DNA of 64,000 nt. Source: Flavobacterium dankookense. GTDB lineage: Bacteria; Bacteroidota; Bacteroidia; Flavobacteriales; Flavobacteriaceae. The notes beneath the pieces are model-generated. The model had not been told where the DNA came from. It saw nothing but the letters and a program-made list of their open reading frames with translations, and searched no databases. Both the position numbers and the translations under genes were made by a program. The stretch is from NCBI RefSeq assembly GCF_004362665.1, contig NZ_SNXR01000013.1, positions 1 to 64,000 on the forward strand, written 5' to 3'. Of the stretch, positions 1 through 8,539 are shown piece after piece. Position 1 is the stretch's first letter, and each line of letters opens with the position of its first letter.

Positions 1-1750
1 AAACGCAGCAGGAACAGCTACGATAGTAGTAAGTCCAACAGCAACAGGAACTATCAATATAGTAAGCGTAGCAAGTTCAGGTAATCCAAGTTGTATCAAT
101 CCACAAACGAGTAGTATTCCAATCACAGTTTTACCCTTACCAACGGCAAGTGTAACGGCCAATCCAACAACGATTTGTCAAAACGGAACTACGACTTTAA
201 CGTTTACAGGAACACCAAATGCAACAGTAACGTACAACATCAATGGAGGAACCAACCAAACGATAACATTAAACGCAGCAGGAACAGCCACAATATCAGT
301 AAGTCCAACCACAACAGGAACAATCAATATAGTAAGCGTAGCAAGTTCAGGAACACCAAGTTGTATAAATCCACAAACGAGTAGTATTCCAATCACAGTT
401 TTACCATTACCAACGGCAAGTGTAACGGCCAATCCAAGTACTATTTGTGAAAACGGAACCACGACTTTAACCTTTACAGGAACACCAAATGCTACAGTAA
501 CGTACAACATCAATGGTGGAACCAACCAAACAATAACCTTAAACGCAGCAGGAACAGCTACGATAGTAGTAAGTCCAACAGCAACAGGAACTATCAATAT
601 AGTAAGCGTAGCAAGTTCAGGTAATCCAAGTTGTATCAATCCACAAACGAGTAGTATTCCAATCACGGTTTTACCATTACCAACGGCAAGTGTAACGGCT
701 AATCCAAGTACTATTTGTGAAAACGGAACTACGACTTTAACGTTTACAGGAACACCAAATGCTACAGTAACGTATAACATCAATGGTGGAACCAACCAAA
801 CGATTACGTTAAACGCAGCAGGAACAGCTACGATAGTAGTAAGTCCAACAGCAACAGGAACTATCAATATAGTAAGCGTAGCAAGTTCAGGTAATCCAAG
901 TTGTACAAATCCACAAACGAGTATCATTCCAATCACAGTTTTACCATTACCAACGGCAAGTGTAACGGCCAATCCAAGTACTATTTGTGAAAACGGAACC
1001 ACGACTTTAACCTTTACAGGAACACCAAATGCAACAGTAACGTACAACATCAATGGAGGAACCAACCAAACAATAACACTAAACGCAGCAGGAACAGCTA
1101 CGATAGTAGTAAGTCCAACCACAACAGGAACAATCAATATAGTAAGCGTAGCGAGTTCAGGAACACCAAGTTGTACAAATCCACAAACGAGTAGTATTCC
1201 AATCACAGTTTTACCATTACCAACTGCGAGTGTAACGGCCAATACAAGTACTATTTGTGAAAACGGAACCACGACTTTAACCTTTACAGGAACACCAAAT
1301 GCTACAGTAACGTACAACATCAATGGTGGAACCAACCAAACAATAACCTTAAACGCAGCAGGAACAGCTACGATAGTAGTAAGTCCAACGGCAACAGGAA
1401 CAATCAATATAGTAAGTGTAGCAAGTTTAGGAACACCAAGTTGTATCAATCCACAAACGAGTAGTATTCCAATCACGGTTTTACCCTTACCAACGGCAAG
1501 TGTAACGGCCAATCCAAGTACTATTTGTGAAAACGGAACTACGACTTTAACGTTTACAGGAACACCAAATGCAACAGTAACGTACAACATCAATGGTGGA
1601 GCAAACCAAACAATAACCTTAAACGCAGCAGGAACAGCTACGATAGCAGTAAGTCCAACAACAACAGGAACTATCAATATAGTAAGTGTAGCAAGTTTAG
1701 GAACACCAAGTTGTAACAATCCACAACCGAGCAGTATTCCGATTACTATA
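1..1750 (+). repeat. 270-bp in-frame tandem repeats, about 6.5 copies
   Basis: Copies start at 1, 271, 541, 811, 1081, 1351 and 1621 with an exact 270-base (90-residue) period; the last fades out near 1750. Each encodes an Ig/PKD-like beta-rich module with two cysteines (near module residues 31 and 59) and Thr/Asn-rich strands. Copies differ at scattered positions, with two variant blocks (GNPSC versus GTPSC, and SPTATG versus SPTTTG) shuffled between copies, which suggests ongoing recombination. The array continues beyond the left edge. Confidence 0.95.
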
Positions 1751-4700
1751 GTTGAAGCACCAGTTGCTGGAGTTGCACCACAACCCCAAGTATTTTGTGT
1801 CACTTCACCGTCAATTGATTTATTTTTATTACTTGGAAATACAGCCCAAACTGGTGGAACTTGGTCATCAGCATTGGCAAGTGGAACAGGTGTTTTCAAC
1901 CCTGCTGTTGATTTGTCAGGAAGTTATACTTATACTGTCACTGGCAATCCATTATGTCCTCCAGCACAAGTAACAGTACAAGTAACTGTAAATCCAATTC
2001 CAAATGCTGGAAGTGATGTCGTTAATTACAATATATGTTCCAATCAAAATCCAGTTGATTTGTTTACACTTTTGGGTTCAAATGCTCAAACAGGCGGAAC
2101 TTGGTCACCAACATTAGTAAGTGGAACAGGAGTTTTGAATCCTTCTGTTGATGCTTCAACAACTTACACTTATACAGTAGTTGGAATTGCTCCATGTGTA
2201 GATGATTTTGCAACTATTGAAGTAATAATCACTCAAGGACCAGAAGCAGGAAATAGTAATTCAATCACTGTTTGCGAAAATAGTAATCCTCAAGACTTAT
2301 TTTTAGCTTTAGGACCAAATGCTCAAACAGGTGGAACTTGGTCACCAGCATTAACAAGCGGAACAGGAGTTTTCGATCCTGCTTTAGACTTGGCAGGAGA
2401 TTACACGTATTCACTTTCTGGAAATGACCCATGTGATAATGATGAAGCGACAATAACTGTAATTGTAAATCCTGTGCCTGATGCTGGAGAAGATGGGACA
2501 CATATTTTCTGTACAAATGATGCACCTCAGGATTTATTTGATTTCTTAAATGGTAATCCACAAACAGGTGGAACTTGGTCGCCAGCATTAGCTAGTGGAA
2601 CTGGCGTATTCAATCCTTTGGTTGATGTTGCTACTACTTATACCTATACTGTTGGTGGGAATTTATGTGATACTGATACTGCAAATGTTGTAATTACTGT
2701 GGTTCAATCTCCAATTGCTGGTGCTGACGGGCAATTAACAACATGTGCAGATGTAATAAATTTAGATTTAACTACTGGTTTAGATGGAACGCAAGGAGTT
2801 GGAACTTGGACAGATGATGACAATACTAGCGCTTTAACTGGAAATGTTTTCAATCCATCATTAGTTGGTGTTGGAACTTATACATTTACTTACACAGTTA
2901 CAGGAGGAACTTCACCATGTACAACAGATACTTCAGTCGTAACTGTAACAGTTAATCCATTGCCAAATGCTGGAGATTTTGTAGCTACTTCTCCAATTTG
3001 TACTTCAGTAGGAACGTTTGATTTGGATACTTTATTGACAGGTCAGGACTTGGGTGGAAATTGGCTCGATAGTACAAATACAATAATAGTAAATCCAATT
3101 AATGTTAGTGCTTTAACCTCGGGAGTCTATAATTATACTTATGAAGTTACTAATTCTTGTGGAGATGACGAGCAGTTAGTACAATTAGAAATCTTACCAA
3201 CACCAGTTGTTTTAACTTCAAATGTAACCATAACTCCAATTTGTATTGGCGGTAATGCTACTGTTCAGTTTAGTGGAATGCAAGATGGAAACTATACTAT
3301 AAATTATTCTGTTTCGGGTGTAAATAATATCACAACTCAATCCGAAACTATAACAATAACTGGCGGTTTAGGAAGTTTTAGCATTCCATCAACATCGCTT
3401 TCTAACATCGGAACATCTACTATAACATTTGAAAACATTACTAATACAGTAACAAATTGTACCGCTACTTTAACAAATAGTTCAGCGATTATCGAAGTGA
3501 AACCTTTATTAGATATTTTTCCAAATGTAATCACAGTTGCAAATGTTTGCCTTGGTACTGATGTTACAGTTGTATATACTAATGCAACTAATTTCCCAGA
3601 CGGAACATATCAATTTAATTATACCATTCCAACAGGAAATCCAACAACAGGAAATTCAGGAGATGTTTTAATTACTGCTGGAAATGGTCAATTTACAATT
3701 CCTGCATCTGTTTTTGCAACGGTTGGAAGTTATGCTTTAACTTTAACTGGAATAACTTCTACTACGGAATGCTCTAATCCAACGGTTTCATCATCGGTTA
3801 CTTTTGATGTTCAAGCGACGCCAAATTCAGGAACATTTACTGGATTAATTTCTATTTGTCCATCAACGGGAGTTTTAGATTTAAATTCACTTTTGGAGAA
3901 TGAAGATACAGGTGGCGAATGGAAAGATAGTACTGGACAAGTTGTCAATTCTCCTTTGACGATTATCAATTTTTCTCCAGCAACTTATTCTTATACCTAT
4001 ACTGTCACCAATTCGTGTGCTTCGGTTTCTACAACGGTTCAGTTTACTATTTTACCAAATCCACAAATAGCGTCATTTAATATTTCAATAAATCCGAACT
4101 GTCTTGGAATAGATACAATTGTAACTTTAAATGGAATGGTAGATGGTATTTATGCAATATCCTATGATTTGTCTGGAAGTAATACCTTAGCTGGACAAAC
4201 TGCAACCGTAACAATTGCAGCTGGTACAGGAACTTTTACTATTCCAAGTTCAAATTTGACCAACATTGGAACAACTGTTATCACAATTACTGCTATTTTG
4301 AATACAGTAAGTACTTGTTCTAATAATGTTGTTAATGTTTCTGCTCAAATACAAATTACGCCACTTTCTTCAATTGATAGTTCTAATATTAGCATATCAA
4401 ATGTTTGTATTGGAGATGATTTGACTGTTCAAATAACAAATGCTACCAATCTAGTTGATGGAGTATATCAGTTTAGTTATTCCATTCCTAATGCAAATCC
4501 AACTACTGGAAATTCAGGCGATGTAACAATTACTTCTGGTAACGGACAGTTTACAATTCCTGCAGCTTCCTTTTCAACAGCTGGGAATTATATTTTAACA
4601 ATCGTTGGTATAACTACTAATTCGGGTTGTTCTAATACAACAGTTACAGCTACTACTAATTTTACAATTCAACCATCTTTAGATATAACTGGCGCAACGG

Positions 4701-5533
4701 TTTCTGCACAAGATACTTGTGTTAATTTTCAAAGTTTAGTGACTATTTCAAACGCAAATAATTTGCCAGATGATAGTTATACCATCACTTATACTTTATC
4801 TGGAGCAAATGCATTTACCGAAACCATAACAATTCCTTTTGTTTCTGGTTCTGCAATTTTCCCACTAGCGCAAACCAATTTAACTAACGCTGGTTCAACT
4901 ACAATTACGATTACGGATATCATTTCTACCACAGTGATATGTGGATTAAACGGAATAACTTTTCCACCATATTCATTTGAGGTTGAACAATTAGGCACAC
5001 CAACTTTAATTCAAGAAGGCAATCTTTTCTGTGAAGATGAAAATCCAACCATTGCTAATTTATCGGCAAATATTTTAAATGGACAAACTGTCATTTGGTA
5101 CACTTCTGAAACTGGCGGAACAGCTTATGCAGAAACAGATTTATTAGTTCACAATACAACTTATTATGCTGCTTTAATTTCTCAAAGTGGTTGCGAAGGA
5201 CCAACACGATTAGAAGTTACAGTTGATTTAACCATTTGTGATGATATTCTAATTCCTGATGGTTTCTCTCCAAATGACGATACCATCAATGATACTTTTG
5301 AAATTAAAAACCTGCCAATAGTATACCCTAATTTTAAATTAGAAATATATAATCGCTACGGAAACATATTATATAATGGAAATAAAAATACACCACTTTG
5401 GGATGGAACTACAACTGAAAAAGGATTGAATGTTGGAGGAAATGTACTGCCTACAGGTGTTTATTTCTATATTCTATATTTCAATGATGGTGTTAAAAAA
5501 CCAGTTCAAGGCAGATTATATTTAAGCAGATAA
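1..5533 (+). CDS. T9SS type B-sorted giant repeat adhesin (SprB-like), 3' part only
   Basis: The frame is open from the left edge (codons begin at base 2) for 1,843 codons to TAA at 5531-5533; the true start lies outside the window. It consists of 90-residue near-identical repeats to about base 1750, five roughly 80-residue GGTW modules, a duplicated 286-residue block, and a C-terminal domain of about 95 residues (PDGFSPNDDTIND, YNRYG, WDGT, PTGVYFYIL) that matches the gliding motility-associated CHU_C / type B T9SS signal. In this family that domain directs export through the T9SS and the repeats form long surface fibres used in gliding or adhesion. The PorP/SprF-family gene begins 5 bases after the stop, the arrangement seen for sprB-sprF. 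The class call is firm. Whether it moves cells or binds a surface or glycan cannot be read from the sequence. Confidence 0.9.
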   Translation, partial: NAAGTATIVVSPTATGTINIVSVASSGNPSCINPQTSSIPITVLPLPTASVTANPTTICQNGTTTLTFTGTPNATVTYNINGGTNQTITLNAAGTATISVSPTTTGTINIVSVASSGTPSCINPQTSSIPITVLPLPTASVTANPSTICENGTTTLTFTGTPNATVTYNINGGTNQTITLNAAGTATIVVSPTATGTINIVSVASSGNPSCINPQTSSIPITVLPLPTASVTANPSTICENGTTTLTFTGTPNATVTYNINGGTNQTITLNAAGTATIVVSPTATGTINIVSVASSGNPSCTNPQTSIIPITVLPLPTASVTANPSTICENGTTTLTFTGTPNATVTYNINGGTNQTITLNAAGTATIVVSPTTTGTINIVSVASSGTPSCTNPQTSSIPITVLPLPTASVTANTSTICENGTTTLTFTGTPNATVTYNINGGTNQTITLNAAGTATIVVSPTATGTINIVSVASLGTPSCINPQTSSIPITVLPLPTASVTANPSTICENGTTTLTFTGTPNATVTYNINGGANQTITLNAAGTATIAVSPTTTGTINIVSVASLGTPSCNNPQPSSIPITIVEAPVAGVAPQPQVFCVTSPSIDLFLLLGNTAQTGGTWSSALASGTGVFNPAVDLSGSYTYTVTGNPLCPPAQVTVQVTVNPIPNAGSDVVNYNICSNQNPVDLFTLLGSNAQTGGTWSPTLVSGTGVLNPSVDASTTYTYTVVGIAPCVDDFATIEVIITQGPEAGNSNSITVCENSNPQDLFLALGPNAQTGGTWSPALTSGTGVFDPALDLAGDYTYSLSGNDPCDNDEATITVIVNPVPDAGEDGTHIFCTNDAPQDLFDFLNGNPQTGGTWSPALASGTGVFNPLVDVATTYTYTVGGNLCDTDTANVVITVVQSPIAGADGQLTTCADVINLDLTTGLDGTQGVGTWTDDDNTSALTGNVFNPSLVGVGTYTFTYTVTGGTSPCTTDTSVVTVTVNPLPNAGDFVATSPICTSVGTFDLDTLLTGQDLGGNWLDSTNTIIVNPINVSALTSGVYNYTYEVTNSCGDDEQLVQLEILPTPVVLTSNVTITPICIGGNATVQFSGMQDGNYTINYSVSGVNNITTQSETITITGGLGSFSIPSTSLSNIGTSTITFENITNTVTNCTATLTNSSAIIEVKPLLDIFPNVITVANVCLGTDVTVVYTNATNFPDGTYQFNYTIPTGNPTTGNSGDVLITAGNGQFTIPASVFATVGSYALTLTGITSTTECSNPTVSSSVTFDVQATPNSGTFTGLISICPSTGVLDLNSLLENEDTGGEWKDSTGQVVNSPLTIINFSPATYSYTYTVTNSCASVSTTVQFTILPNPQIASFNISINPNCLGIDTIVTLNGMVDGIYAISYDLSGSNTLAGQTATVTIAAGTGTFTIPSSNLTNIGTTVITITAILNTVSTCSNNVVNVSAQIQITPLSSIDSSNISISNVCIGDDLTVQITNATNLVDGVYQFSYSIPNANPTTGNSGDVTITSGNGQFTIPAASFSTAGNYILTIVGITTNSGCSNTTVTATTNFTIQPSLDITGATVSAQDTCVNFQSLVTISNANNLPDDSYTITYTLSGANAFTETITIPFVSGSAIFPLAQTNLTNAGSTTITITDIISTTVICGLNGITFPPYSFEVEQLGTPTLIQEGNLFCEDENPTIANLSANILNGQTVIWYTSETGGTAYAETDLLVHNTTYYAALISQSGCEGPTRLEVTVDLTICDDILIPDGFSPNDDTINDTFEIKNLPIVYPNFKLEIYNRYGNILYNGNKNTPLWDGTTTEKGLNVGGNVLPTGVYFYILYFNDGVKKPVQGRLYLSR
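1766..2968 (+). repeat. Five roughly 80-residue GGTW modules inside the adhesin
   Basis: Modules begin with an Ala-Gly pair at 1766, 2006, 2246, 2483 and 2717. They share a Cys near residue 10, DLF, QTGGTW, SGTGVFNP and YTYTV motifs and one further Cys. The first four are close and the fifth is divergent (GVGTWTDDDN). Spacings of 240, 240, 237, 234 and 252 bases keep frame. Similar modules are common in long Bacteroidota CHU_C proteins. Confidence 0.8.
2990..4705 (+). repeat. Duplicated 858-bp (286-residue) block inside the adhesin
   Basis: Two in-register copies, about 2990-3847 and 3848-4705. Each holds three sub-modules in the same order: a DLD/DLN-LL module, a module with Cys-(L/I)-G and SxTxIGT, and a module with DG(T/V)YQF, NPTTGNSGDV and GQFTIP. 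Matching landmarks at 2996/3854 and 3641/4499 both give a shift of exactly 858 bases, so the whole block was duplicated as a unit and has since diverged. Confidence 0.75.
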
Positions 5534-5538
5534 AGGAA

Positions 5539-6504
5539 ATGAGTACAATTATGAAACATCGATTTTTAAAATACCTCATTGCAACAGCATTCTTTTTGAT
5601 GGCTGTAAAATCCTCTGCGCAACAAGATCCTATGTTTACACATTATATGTATAACATGAGTGTAATCAATCCAGCTTACGCTACTGATAATACTGATGTA
5701 TTAAATCTTGGTGGATTATATCGAGCACAATGGGTTGGCGCAGTTGGCGGACCAACTTCAGGAACATTTTTTGCTCATAAAGCGATGTCAAAGAGAGTAG
5801 AGTTGGGTGTTTCTATTGTTCATGATGAAATTGGTGATGTGGTAAATGAAAATAATATATACGTTGATTTTGCTTATGTTTTGCCCATTTCAGAAACCAT
5901 GAAATTATCGCTTGGCGCAAAAGGTGGTGTAACTTTATTTGACACTAATTTCAATGGTTTTGAATTTACTGATCCTGAACTTGATCCTGCATTTGCAAAT
6001 AACATAAGTAAAGTTTATCCAAATGTTGGAGCAGGAATGTATTTGTTTGGCGATAATTATTATGCTGGAGTTTCTGTGCCAAATTTATTAATGACCAGAC
6101 ATCTCGAACGTCAAGATGGAATTGTTGAAACTGGAGTTGAAGCAATGCACTTTTTTATCACAGGTGGTTATGTTTTCAAATTTAACAATAACGAAAATTT
6201 CAAACTAAAACCAGCTTTCATGGCAAAAGCAGTTTCTGGCGCTCCATTATCTCTTGATGTTACGGCGAATATGCTTTTCAATAATAAGTTTGAATTTGGA
6301 GTTGGATACCGTCAAGGCGACTCGGTTTCAGGATTGGCTAGTTTCTATGTAACTCCAACACTGCGAATTGGCTATTCCTATGATTATACATTAACTAATT
6401 TAAGAAATTTCAATTCGGGTTCGCATGAAGTTTTCCTTTTATTTGATATTGATTTTGGAAAACTTTCAGGGAAAGGATATGATAAATCACCGCGTTTCTT
6501 TTAA
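5539..6504 (+). CDS. PorP/SprF family T9SS outer-membrane protein
   Basis: A 321-residue protein with a signal peptide (cleavage likely after Ala27 in KSSAQQDP) and the family hallmark QQDPMFTHYMYNMSVINPAY straight after it, followed by a predicted outer-membrane beta-barrel with alternating aromatic strands. SprF is needed for secretion or surface attachment of SprB, and PorP-like proteins hold other type B substrates; a gene of this family usually sits directly downstream of its substrate, as here (5-base gap). The likely role is partner of the adhesin upstream. An in-frame ATG at 5551 (MKHRF) would give a more typical signal peptide. AAGGA sits 2 bases before the first ATG and 13 before the second, so the start is uncertain by 4 codons. 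Confidence 0.9.
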   Translation: MSTIMKHRFLKYLIATAFFLMAVKSSAQQDPMFTHYMYNMSVINPAYATDNTDVLNLGGLYRAQWVGAVGGPTSGTFFAHKAMSKRVELGVSIVHDEIGDVVNENNIYVDFAYVLPISETMKLSLGAKGGVTLFDTNFNGFEFTDPELDPAFANNISKVYPNVGAGMYLFGDNYYAGVSVPNLLMTRHLERQDGIVETGVEAMHFFITGGYVFKFNNNENFKLKPAFMAKAVSGAPLSLDVTANMLFNNKFEFGVGYRQGDSVSGLASFYVTPTLRIGYSYDYTLTNLRNFNSGSHEVFLLFDIDFGKLSGKGYDKSPRFF

Positions 6505-6513
6505 TACTTTGGC

Positions 6514-8394
6514 ATGAAAAAAATATTCTACATACTATTTTTAATCGGTTGTTTTTCAAATCTTTTTGGACAAAAAAAAGGTACAGTAAAACAAGCCAAC
6601 AAGCTTTTTGAAAGAAAAGCCTATGTTAAAGCCGCAGAAATGTATGAACAATTAGAAACGACCAAAGAAGTACTTCAAAATTTAGGAGATAGCTATTATT
6701 ATAATTTTCAAATGCAGAATGCCGTTCGCGCTTATGGTCAATTGTTTTTTTCACATAAAGACAGTTTGAAACCCGAGGTGTATTTTAGATATGCTAATGC
6801 TTTAAAAGGAATAGCTGATTTTGACAAAGGTGATGCCATCATGACTGAGTATTTGGGCTATGAACAAAACACACCTAAATTCATGAAAAACATCACTAGA
6901 AATGCTGCTTTTACATATAAATTGGTGATGATGTCAAAAAATAAAACCAATGGTGATTTTGGTATTTCTTTTTATGGCGATAAAGTTGTTTTTGCATCCT
7001 TGCGAAATGCTGAAAATGCTTCCTATGGTTGGAACGAAAGACCTTATCTTGATTTATTTTCAGCTACCGTAAATAATGAAGGTCAATTGACAAATGTTGA
7101 ACCATTTCCTGAAGAAATAAATACAAAAACTCACGAAAGTTCGGCAGTTTTCTCAGCTGATTTGCAAACCATGTATTTTAATAGAACGGGTGACAAACAA
7201 GTACAAATTGGCAACGAAAGATTCGCAACCGTAAAATTGTACAAAGCAGAATTTAAAGGAGGAAAATGGACAAACGTAACAATGTTGCCTTTTTCTAGCG
7301 ATGAATATTCAGTAGAACATCCAGCACTTTCTAAAGACGGGAAACAACTTTTCTTTGCCAGTGATATGTTGGGAACTATAGGTTCTATGGATATTTTTGT
7401 TGTTGATATTAACGACGATGGAACGTATAGTCAACCACGAAACTTGGGCGAAACAATAAACACCAAACATAGAGAGCAATTTCCATTTATAGCCGATGAT
7501 GGTTCGCTCTATTTTGCATCAGATGGTCATCAAGGTCATGGAAATTTAGATATTTTCATGAGTTATAAAATTAGCGAAACAGAGTTTGACAAGCCTCAAA
7601 ATCTTGGATTAACCATCAATAGTGAAATGGATGATTTCAACCTAATTCTAGATTATAAAACAGGTAAAGGTTATTTTTCTTCCAATAGAACAGGCGATGA
7701 TAATCTCTACACAGTAGCTATGGAGGAAAACAAACTTCTATTTGCAGTTGAAGGTGTTGTGCGTGATAAAAATTCCCTACAATTATTACCTGGAACAGCT
7801 GTGAAACTTTATAACGAAGCTGGCGAATTAATAGAAGAAGTTATTGTCGGAAAAGATGGAGATTTCGTTTTCAACACGGAACCAGATAAGAAATACAAAA
7901 TCATGGCGTTCAGAGATTTTTATATTCCAGCCGAAGCCTATTTTGATACCAGCATAAAAGGAAAAGTATTCATTGATTTAGAGATGAAAGTAGAGTCGTA
8001 TTCTGATGCTGAAAAGAATATTAAGAAAGATGCAGAAGGTTCATTCTTTATTGAGTTAGAAAATATTTATTTCGATTTAGATAAATCAGTAATTAAACCT
8101 CAGGCTGAACAAGTACTTGACGGATTATTAGCACTTCTTAAAAAATACCCTTACATGGAAATTGAAATTGGAGCACACACCGATTCCCGTGCTTCTGATA
8201 TGTATAATTTACGATTATCTAACCGAAGAGCTGCTGCTGCTTTAGAGTATTTAGTTCAAAATGGTATTGATAGAAAACGTCTTCGCTCAATTGGTTATGG
8301 CGAGACAAGATTGTTAATTATTTGTCCGAAAAATGATTGTACAGAAGCTGAACATGCAACCAACAGACGTTGTACGTTTAGAATATTAAAATAA
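6514..8394 (+). CDS. OmpA family protein with TPR, PD40 propeller and peptidoglycan-binding domain
   Basis: A 626-residue protein. In order: signal peptide (cleavage near Gly19-Gln20), TPR-like helices (about 25-100), WD40-like/PD40 propeller blades (about 140-400; motifs FASDMLGT, YFASDGHQGHGNLDIF, YFSSNRTGDDN), a carboxypeptidase regulatory-like domain (about 405-490), and a C-terminal OmpA domain (IYFDLDKSVIKP, AHTDSRAS, LSNRRAAA, NRRCTFRIL). The OmpA fold binds peptidoglycan, so the protein probably ties an outer-membrane complex to the cell wall. It is the third gene of an adhesin-SprF-OmpA set with 9-14 base gaps, the usual order in Flavobacteriaceae, and resembles PorE-type proteins. 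Its exact function in this operon is inferred. A strong terminator follows. Confidence 0.88.
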   Translation: MKKIFYILFLIGCFSNLFGQKKGTVKQANKLFERKAYVKAAEMYEQLETTKEVLQNLGDSYYYNFQMQNAVRAYGQLFFSHKDSLKPEVYFRYANALKGIADFDKGDAIMTEYLGYEQNTPKFMKNITRNAAFTYKLVMMSKNKTNGDFGISFYGDKVVFASLRNAENASYGWNERPYLDLFSATVNNEGQLTNVEPFPEEINTKTHESSAVFSADLQTMYFNRTGDKQVQIGNERFATVKLYKAEFKGGKWTNVTMLPFSSDEYSVEHPALSKDGKQLFFASDMLGTIGSMDIFVVDINDDGTYSQPRNLGETINTKHREQFPFIADDGSLYFASDGHQGHGNLDIFMSYKISETEFDKPQNLGLTINSEMDDFNLILDYKTGKGYFSSNRTGDDNLYTVAMEENKLLFAVEGVVRDKNSLQLLPGTAVKLYNEAGELIEEVIVGKDGDFVFNTEPDKKYKIMAFRDFYIPAEAYFDTSIKGKVFIDLEMKVESYSDAEKNIKKDAEGSFFIELENIYFDLDKSVIKPQAEQVLDGLLALLKKYPYMEIEIGAHTDSRASDMYNLRLSNRRAAAALEYLVQNGIDRKRLRSIGYGETRLLIICPKNDCTEAEHATNRRCTFRILK

Positions 8395-8430
8395 TAGTTG
8401 TTGAATTTTAGTTGTTTTTTAAAATTGGGT

Positions 8431-8466
8431 ACAAATGCACACTAACAAGTGTGCATTTGTTTTTTA
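8431..8466 (+). terminator. Intrinsic terminator of the adhesin operon
   Basis: A perfect 13-bp stem (8431-8443 with 8448-8460), a 4-base AACA loop and a run of T. It lies 36 bases after the OmpA-family stop and separates it from the phosphatase gene. Confidence 0.9.
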
Positions 8467-8513
8467 TAATAATTGATTAACACAAAAAAACATCCATTTT
8501 CAATACGAATCCT

Positions 8514-8521
8514 TACTTTTG
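8514..8521 (+). promoter_or_regulatory. Bacteroidota -7 promoter element for pafA
   Basis: TACTTTTG matches TAnnTTTG and ends 18 bases before the ATG at 8540. No clear TTG is present at -33. Because the in-frame TTG at 8519 lies inside this element, it is unlikely to be the start codon. Confidence 0.55.
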
Positions 8522-8539
8522 TTTTTCAATCTTTATGTT

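Noticed and set aside
1..1750. CRISPR-like array
   Set aside because: The repeat is 270 bases, coding and without variable spacers.
178..1899. A 573-codon open frame on the minus strand
   Set aside because: It lies opposite the 270-bp repeat array. Since the period is a multiple of three, one stop-free unit stays open in every copy. The plus frame is continued by real domains and the T9SS tail.
8519..8539. TTG start for the phosphatase; likewise GTG 12924 (sucC), TTG 15663 (kinase), TTG 30858 (amidinotransferase), TTG 38681 (Wza-like)
   Set aside because: Each lies inside or at the end of a TAnnTTTG -7 element, and the later ATG gives the conserved N-terminus or a clean signal peptide.
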